Assembly: GCA_023259235.1 (NCBI GenBank)
Contig: JAHFQQ010000116.1
Span: 1-10,188, forward strand
Source of the DNA: Polaromonas sp.
GTDB lineage: Bacteria > Pseudomonadota > Gammaproteobacteria > Burkholderiales > Burkholderiaceae_C
DNA length: 10,188 nucleotides
Direction of reading: 5' to 3'
The position numbers and the translations under genes were made by a program. Under the pieces are notes generated by a model. It saw only the letters and a list, made by a program, of their open reading frames with translations. It did not search any database and had not been told where the DNA came from. Shown here piece after piece: positions 6,321 through 10,188 of this stretch. Every line of letters begins with the position of its first letter. The first letter of the stretch is position 1.

Positions 6321-6956
6321 ATGCTGGGTTTGTCTGCCAGTGTTGCCGGCATCGCCGACTACGGCACTTTTATTGCCGCAATCCTTTTGTTTTTGTTGAT
6401 TCCCGGGCCTGGTAATCTGGCATTGATCACCTCCACCGGCAAAGGCGGCATTCCCGGTGGAATGGGCGCGGTCTTTGGGGTCATCCTTGGCGACCAGGTG
6501 CTGCTTTGGGCTGCCGTGGCCGGCGTGTCGGCCCTGATGGTGGCATACCCTGCCGCCTTCCATGCCGTGCAATGGGCGGGGGCAGCCTATCTGGCCTGGA
6601 TGGGCATCAAGATGCTGCTCGCCAAGCCCGGCGGTGCCCCGATTGTGCAGATCAAGCCGCGCCACTACTTGCGCCAGGCCATGTTGATCACACTGCTCAA
6701 CCCCAAGGCGATCGTGTTTTACCTTGCCTTTTTCCCGTTGTTCGTGGACCCGGCCCATCATCAGGGCCTGAAAACCTTCGGCGTTATGGCTGCGACCATT
6801 GCGGTGCTGACCTTTCTTTATGGCTTGACGGCTGTACTGCTCACCTACGCCCTGGCCGAGCGCCTGCGGGCCAACCCGCACATCTCCGCCGTGCTGCGAA
6901 AACTTGCGGGGGTCTTCCTGGTCGGTTTCGGCATCCGGCTGGCTCTCTCAAAATAG
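6321..6956 (+). CDS. LysE/RhtB-family amino-acid exporter
   Basis: This 211-residue inner-membrane protein has the length and layout of LysE/RhtB exporters, which expel amino acids such as lysine, threonine or homoserine using the proton gradient. About six hydrophobic segments are visible: roughly 13-33, 43-64, 68-96, 115-137, 146-170 and 185-208. The signature IPGPGNL (27-33) in the first segment and LNPKAIVFYLAFFP (116-129) are diagnostic. A polar loop with basic residues separates segments 3 and 4. The substrate cannot be assigned. The gene begins 103 bp after rsmG behind a strong ribosome binding site, and parA follows after 49 bp with no visible terminator, so read-through into parA is likely. 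The 103 bp spacer contains a 9 bp direct repeat (CCGGCGGCC at 6251-6259 and 6269-6277) but no convincing promoter. Confidence 0.93.
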   Translation: MLGLSASVAGIADYGTFIAAILLFLLIPGPGNLALITSTGKGGIPGGMGAVFGVILGDQVLLWAAVAGVSALMVAYPAAFHAVQWAGAAYLAWMGIKMLLAKPGGAPIVQIKPRHYLRQAMLITLLNPKAIVFYLAFFPLFVDPAHHQGLKTFGVMAATIAVLTFLYGLTAVLLTYALAERLRANPHISAVLRKLAGVFLVGFGIRLALSK

Positions 6957-7005
6957 CCCGCCGGTTCCGTCAGTCATTTGCGGCACAACCATAACCAGAA
7001 CACCC

Positions 7006-7791
7006 ATGGCCAAAATATTCTGCATTGCCAACCAGAAGGGCGGCGTGGGCAAGACCACCACCACCGTCAATCTTGCCGCGGGCCTGGCAAAAGTCGGCCA
7101 GCGGGTTTTGATGATTGACCTGGACCCGCAAGGCAATGCCACCATGGGCTCGGGCGTGGACAAGCGCAAGCTCGAGTTCACCGTGTACGACGTGTTGCTC
7201 GAATCGGCTTCGATCGCCGAGGCGCGCGTGCAAAGCCAAAAACTCATCGACGGCGGCTGCGGCTACGACGTGCTGGGCGCCAACCGCGAACTGGCCGGTG
7301 CCGAGGTCGAACTGGTGGAGATGGAGCGCCGCGAAAAACGTCTCAAGCTGGCGCTGGCCGAAGTCGGCGACGCCTATGATTTCGTGCTGATCGACTGCCC
7401 GCCCTCGCTGTCCATGCTCACACTCAATGGCCTGTGCTGCGCGCATGGCGTGATTGTGCCGATGCAGTGCGAGTACTTTGCGCTTGAAGGCCTGACCGAT
7501 CTGGTCAACACCATCAAGCAGGTGCACGCCAACCTGAACCGGGATTTGCAGATCATCGGCTTGCTGCGTGTCATGTTCGACCCGCGCATTACGCTGCAGC
7601 AGCAGGTAAGCGAGCAGCTCAAGGAGCATTTTGGCGACAAGGTGTTCAACACCGTGGTTCCGCGCAATGTGCGCCTGGCCGAAGCCCCCAGCTACGGCTT
7701 GCCGGGCGTGGTCTTTGATCCGGCTTCCAAGGGGGCGCAGGCTTTCATGGCTTTTGCCGAAGAAATGGTAGCGCGCATCAAGAGCATGTGA
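7006..7791 (+). CDS. parA: Chromosome-partitioning ATPase ParA (Soj)
   Basis: This 261-residue protein is a chromosomal ParA/Soj-type P-loop ATPase without the N-terminal helix-turn-helix of plasmid type Ia ParA. The deviant Walker A KGGVGKTTT (11-19) carries the signature lysine (K11). The A' motif is DLDPQGN (38-44) and the Walker B-like strand is FVLIDCPPS (126-134). VPRNVRLAEAPSYGLP (198-213) is the conserved C-terminal segment that includes DNA-contact residues. ATP-bound ParA dimers coat the nucleoid, and ParB on parS stimulates ATP hydrolysis, pulling the origin region. The start is set by the family N-terminus MAKIFCIANQKGG. No Shine-Dalgarno is visible upstream, so expression may depend on read-through from the exporter gene 49 bp away. 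Both parS sites lie upstream in mnmG and rsmG. Confidence 0.97.
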   Translation: MAKIFCIANQKGGVGKTTTTVNLAAGLAKVGQRVLMIDLDPQGNATMGSGVDKRKLEFTVYDVLLESASIAEARVQSQKLIDGGCGYDVLGANRELAGAEVELVEMERREKRLKLALAEVGDAYDFVLIDCPPSLSMLTLNGLCCAHGVIVPMQCEYFALEGLTDLVNTIKQVHANLNRDLQIIGLLRVMFDPRITLQQQVSEQLKEHFGDKVFNTVVPRNVRLAEAPSYGLPGVVFDPASKGAQAFMAFAEEMVARIKSM

Positions 7792-7821
7792 ATCCTGTTT
7801 TTCATCAACGAATCATGCCAT

Positions 7822-7864
7822 CAGCCCATATGGACTCTATGAATATTGCTATTAAAACAATAGT
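7822..7864 (+). repeat. Interspersed intergenic element, copy 2, between parA and the hydrolase
   Basis: The element reads CAGCCCATATG (7822-7832), 15 bases, then GCTATTAAAACAATAGT (7848-7864), with the same spacing as the copy at 3263-3305. Its core folds as a 9 bp stem with one G-T wobble (7845-7853 with 7859-7867) around the loop AAAAC. It fills most of the 94 bp gap and ends 21 bp before the hydrolase ATG. It could serve as a promoter or weak attenuator separating parA from the hydrolase-parB pair. There is no T-tract after the stem, so an intrinsic terminator is unlikely. Confidence 0.5.
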
Positions 7865-7885
7865 AATTGTGGCGTCTTGCAGCGC

Positions 7886-8470
7886 ATGAACCCCGGCAGC
7901 GTCCTGATTCTTCCGGGTTGGCAAGGCAGCGGCCCTGACCATTGGCAGAGCTGCTGGGAGCGCGTGCACGGCTACCAGCGCGTGGAGCAGCATGACTGGC
8001 TCCATCCGCTGCGTGGCGACTGGATTGCGCGACTCGAAGACGTGCTGCTGTCTCGCCAGCCCGGCGAACCTGCCGTGCTGGTGGCGCATAGCCTGGGCTG
8101 CATGCTCGTTGCGGCGTGGGCGGCGCACTCCAGGAACACGCATCGCGTCAAAGGCGCGTTGCTGGTGGCCCCGCCCGATGTGGAACGCGATGACCTGCGC
8201 CAGATGCTGCCCGGCTGGTCCCCCGCGCCAAGCCAGGCCTTGCCGTTCAGAACCGTGGTTTTTGCCAGCAGCAACGACCCTTTCTGCGCGCTCGGGCGGG
8301 CCCGGCAATTTGCCGCCGCCTGGGGCGCTGAATTTATTGCAGCCGGTCCGCGCGGCCACCTGAACGCCGAAAGTGCTCTGGGCGACTGGCCGCAAGCGCA
8401 TGAAAAATTGTTGCCGCTCATGCGCGGCGGCGCCGCCACGTCCCTGCAAGACACTTTTCCGCCAATCTGA
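7886..8470 (+). CDS. RBBP9/YdeN-type alpha/beta serine hydrolase between parA and parB
   Basis: This 194-residue protein has the small single-domain alpha/beta hydrolase pattern of the RBBP9/YdeN (Ser_hydrolase) family. The N-terminus VLILPGWQGSGPDHWQ (6-21) is the family's first strand and oxyanion region. VAHSLGC (66-72) is the nucleophile elbow with S69, SSNDPF (128-133) supplies the acid D131, and GPRGHLN (154-160) supplies H158, so the triad looks complete. No signal peptide is visible, so it should be cytoplasmic. The natural substrate is not known for bacterial relatives. The ATG at 7886 fits the family start; an in-frame TTG at 7877 is less likely, and neither has a good Shine-Dalgarno. 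parB begins 24 bp downstream, so the two are probably cotranscribed. Nothing in the protein itself indicates a role in segregation. Confidence 0.9.
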   Translation: MNPGSVLILPGWQGSGPDHWQSCWERVHGYQRVEQHDWLHPLRGDWIARLEDVLLSRQPGEPAVLVAHSLGCMLVAAWAAHSRNTHRVKGALLVAPPDVERDDLRQMLPGWSPAPSQALPFRTVVFASSNDPFCALGRARQFAAAWGAEFIAAGPRGHLNAESALGDWPQAHEKLLPLMRGGAATSLQDTFPPI

Positions 8471-8494
8471 TTTCAAGAAAGACAGGCTAGCTAC

Positions 8495-9427
8495 ATGGTC
8501 ACCAAAAAGCAAAAAGGCCTGGGCCGCGGCCTCGAAGCGCTGCTCGGCCCGAAAGTCACTGACGCAGCGGACACCGACAACGCCAACAGCAGTGCCACCA
8601 GCCCGGGCCAGCCCGCCTCGCTGCGACTGCTCGACATGGTGCCTGGCCAGTACCAGCCGCGCACCCGCATGGACGAGGGCGCGCTCTACGAACTGGCCGA
8701 ATCGATCAAGATGCAGGGCATCATGCAGCCAATTCTGGTGCGCCGCCTCGCCAGCGGCGCCAACGACGGCAAGTACGAAATCATCGCGGGTGAACGGCGC
8801 TTTCGCGCGGCCCGGCTGGCTGGCCTGGACAGCGTGCCGGTGCTGGTGCGCGACGTGCCCGACGAGTCGGCGGCGGCCATGTCGCTGATCGAAAACATCC
8901 AGCGCGAAGATCTCAACCCGCTGGAAGAGGCCCATGGCCTGCAACGCCTGGTAAAGGAGTTTGGGCTCACTCACGAACTGGCGGCGCAGGCTGTTGGCCG
9001 CTCCAGAAGCGCCGCCTCCAACCTGCTGCGCCTGCTGAACCTGGCCGATCCGGTGCAAACCATGCTGATGGCTGGCGACCTCGACATGGGCCACGCGCGC
9101 GCCCTGCTAAGCCTGGATCGGGCCGAACAAATTACCGCGGCCAACCAGATATCGGCCAGGAAGCTGTCGGTGCGCCAGGCCGAAGCCCTGGTCAAAAAGC
9201 TCAGCGCCGAGTTCTCGCTGAAACCGCAGAAATCGGTCAAGGAAAAATCCCGCGATACACGCCGTCTCGAAGAAGAACTGGCCGACCTGCTGATGGCCGA
9301 AGTGGAGGTGCGCGTGAAAAAGCGGGTAAAACGCAACGGACGGATGGAGGAAATGGGCGAACTTGTCATAAACTTTGCATCGCTCGACGAACTCAATGGC
9401 CTGATTGAGCGGCTACGTGCAACCTGA
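8495..9427 (+). CDS. parB: Chromosome-partitioning protein ParB (Spo0J), parS-binding CTPase
   Basis: This 310-residue protein is a standard chromosomal ParB. The basic N-terminus KKQKGLGRGLEALLG (4-18) is the ParA-activating peptide, followed by a low-complexity linker (about 20-40). The N-terminal CTP-binding domain includes PGQYQPR (50-56), the phosphate-binding GERRFRA (99-105) and ENIQREDLNPLEEA (133-146). The central helix-turn-helix domain (about 150-235) includes VGRSRSAASNLLRLL (167-181), which reads parS. The C-terminal dimerisation domain (about 255-310) is rich in leucine and charged residues and ends NGLIERLRAT. ParB clamps onto the parS sites at 4991-5006 and 6129-6144 and spreads with CTP. 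The ATG at 8495 gives the canonical N-terminus, with only a weak purine-rich stretch upstream. No terminator is visible in the 44 bp after the stop. Confidence 0.98.
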   Translation: MVTKKQKGLGRGLEALLGPKVTDAADTDNANSSATSPGQPASLRLLDMVPGQYQPRTRMDEGALYELAESIKMQGIMQPILVRRLASGANDGKYEIIAGERRFRAARLAGLDSVPVLVRDVPDESAAAMSLIENIQREDLNPLEEAHGLQRLVKEFGLTHELAAQAVGRSRSAASNLLRLLNLADPVQTMLMAGDLDMGHARALLSLDRAEQITAANQISARKLSVRQAEALVKKLSAEFSLKPQKSVKEKSRDTRRLEEELADLLMAEVEVRVKKRVKRNGRMEEMGELVINFASLDELNGLIERLRAT

Positions 9428-9471
9428 AGACCACCCCATTGCGGCAGGATAGTATTTTGGAGATGCTCACC

Positions 9472-10188
9472 ATGAATTCCCCCAAGCTTGCCGTTCGCGC
9501 CGCGCTGCTGGCGCTGGGTTGCTGCACCGTGGCCAGCGCAGCGCTGGCGCAAACCACCAGGCCGCCCAAGGCGCAGTTGTGGCTGGACCTGTCCACCGGC
9601 AGCATGGCCGGCATGCCCGAGATAGACCTGCCCCAAGGCATGAGCGGCATGCTTGGCGGCATGACCGGGGGCCGCGGCGGCGCGGCGGGCGGCAACACCA
9701 GCTACGGCATGGCGCGCGGCATGAACATCATGCCGCCGCGCGTGCTCGACATTGCGCTGTACAACAGCCTCAAACCGGGCGTGCCGGCCGAGCAGGCCAT
9801 TCCCGCCGGCATGCGCATGGGGGAGCGCTTGCCGCTGCTGCCGCCGCAAGCCCAGGCGGTGCGCGAAACGGAGCCCGGCGAGGTGCCGCAGGAATACCGG
9901 GAAACGCCCAAGGGCCGGATCCTGATTTACTGGGGTTGCGGCGCCGGGGTGCGGCCCGGCCAGCCCCGTGTCATCGATCTGGCGCGCGGCAACCCGGCCG
10001 ATTTTGGCGCGGCCTTTGCCGGCCGCTACGCACCCGACCGCGGCACCCGCGTCAGCCCGGCTTATGCGCTGTTTCCGAATGAACAAAGCCGGGTCCAGTT
10101 GAGCCGCGACTCCTCGCTCGTGGGTGAGCACCAGGTGCTGGGCGACGGCGTGCCGGCCTCGATGAAGTTCACGCTCGGCGCGGCGCAG
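9472..10188 (+). CDS. Exported protein of unknown function, Met/Gly-rich near its N-terminus (3' end cut by window)
   Basis: An open frame of 239 codons runs from the ATG at 9472 off the right edge. I do not recognise the family. The first 26 residues are a Sec signal peptide: a basic start (K5, R9), a hydrophobic core, and ASAALA before Q27 as a signal peptidase I site. There is no proper lipobox before the cysteines at 17-18. Residues 48-88 are rich in methionine and glycine (GMSGMLGGMTGGRGGAAGG at 56-74). After that comes a more ordered part with LDIALYNSLKPG (92-103), RILIYWGCGAGVRPGQPRVI (149-168) and RDSSLVGEHQVLGDG (212-226). GGAG at 9459-9462 is 9 nt before this ATG, which favours it over the in-frame ATG at 9463 that directly abuts GGAG. 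It starts 44 bp after parB without a visible terminator, but an envelope protein is unlikely to share its function. Confidence 0.8.
   Translation, partial: MNSPKLAVRAALLALGCCTVASAALAQTTRPPKAQLWLDLSTGSMAGMPEIDLPQGMSGMLGGMTGGRGGAAGGNTSYGMARGMNIMPPRVLDIALYNSLKPGVPAEQAIPAGMRMGERLPLLPPQAQAVRETEPGEVPQEYRETPKGRILIYWGCGAGVRPGQPRVIDLARGNPADFGAAFAGRYAPDRGTRVSPAYALFPNEQSRVQLSRDSSLVGEHQVLGDGVPASMKFTLGAAQ

Noticed and set aside
7845..7867. Intrinsic terminator after parA
   Set aside because: The stem is A/T-rich and is not followed by a run of T, so it does not fit a Rho-independent terminator.
7805..9094. Minus-strand open frame of 429 codons across the hydrolase and parB
   Set aside because: It is antisense to two well-recognised genes and rich in His, Gln, Ala and Arg with no domain. 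Its length is explained by high GC.
8971..10131. Minus-strand open frame of 386 codons across parB and the exported-protein gene
   Set aside because: Same reasoning: it is antisense to parB and to a frame with a proper signal peptide and ribosome binding site.

Overview
The window looks like ordinary chromosomal backbone from a GC-rich betaproteobacterium. Gene order and protein character suggest Burkholderiales, probably Comamonadaceae (Polaromonas/Rhodoferax-like). That placement is an inference from remembered synteny and was not tested by a search. I see no rRNA, tRNA, CRISPR array, insertion sequence or prophage gene.

Left part (1-3127, minus strand): a large two-domain protein runs off the left edge. 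It joins an NDP-forming acyl-CoA synthetase to a GNAT acetyltransferase, the architecture of the Pat/PatZ/YfiQ protein lysine acetyltransferases. It lies 121 bp downstream of a small NADPH-dependent FMN reductase on the same strand. A 415 bp divergent spacer (3128-3542) follows. It holds a candidate promoter for the rightward genes, several inverted repeats, and one copy of a 43 bp intergenic element.

Right part (3543-10188, plus strand): the order is mnmG (tRNA wobble-uridine modification), rsmG (16S rRNA G527 methylation, overlapping mnmG by 1 nt), a LysE/RhtB-type exporter, parA, a small RBBP9/YdeN-type serine hydrolase, parB, and the 5' part of a gene for an unrecognised exported protein. 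ParA and ParB are the chromosomal segregation ATPase and the centromere-binding CTPase. Their target is also here: a perfect 16 bp parS palindrome (4991-5006) inside mnmG, and an asymmetric variant parS (6129-6144) inside rsmG. The window therefore contains a complete ParABS module whose centromeres are embedded in the coding sequence of two RNA-modification genes.

The least ordinary points are the parS sites inside genes, the hydrolase sitting between parA and parB, the 43 bp element present both upstream of mnmG and between parA and the hydrolase, the retained histidine in the Pat-like protein, and the Met/Gly-rich exported protein after parB. I found nothing that amounts to a clearly new multi-gene system. 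The hydrolase inside the par cluster is the best candidate for undescribed biology.
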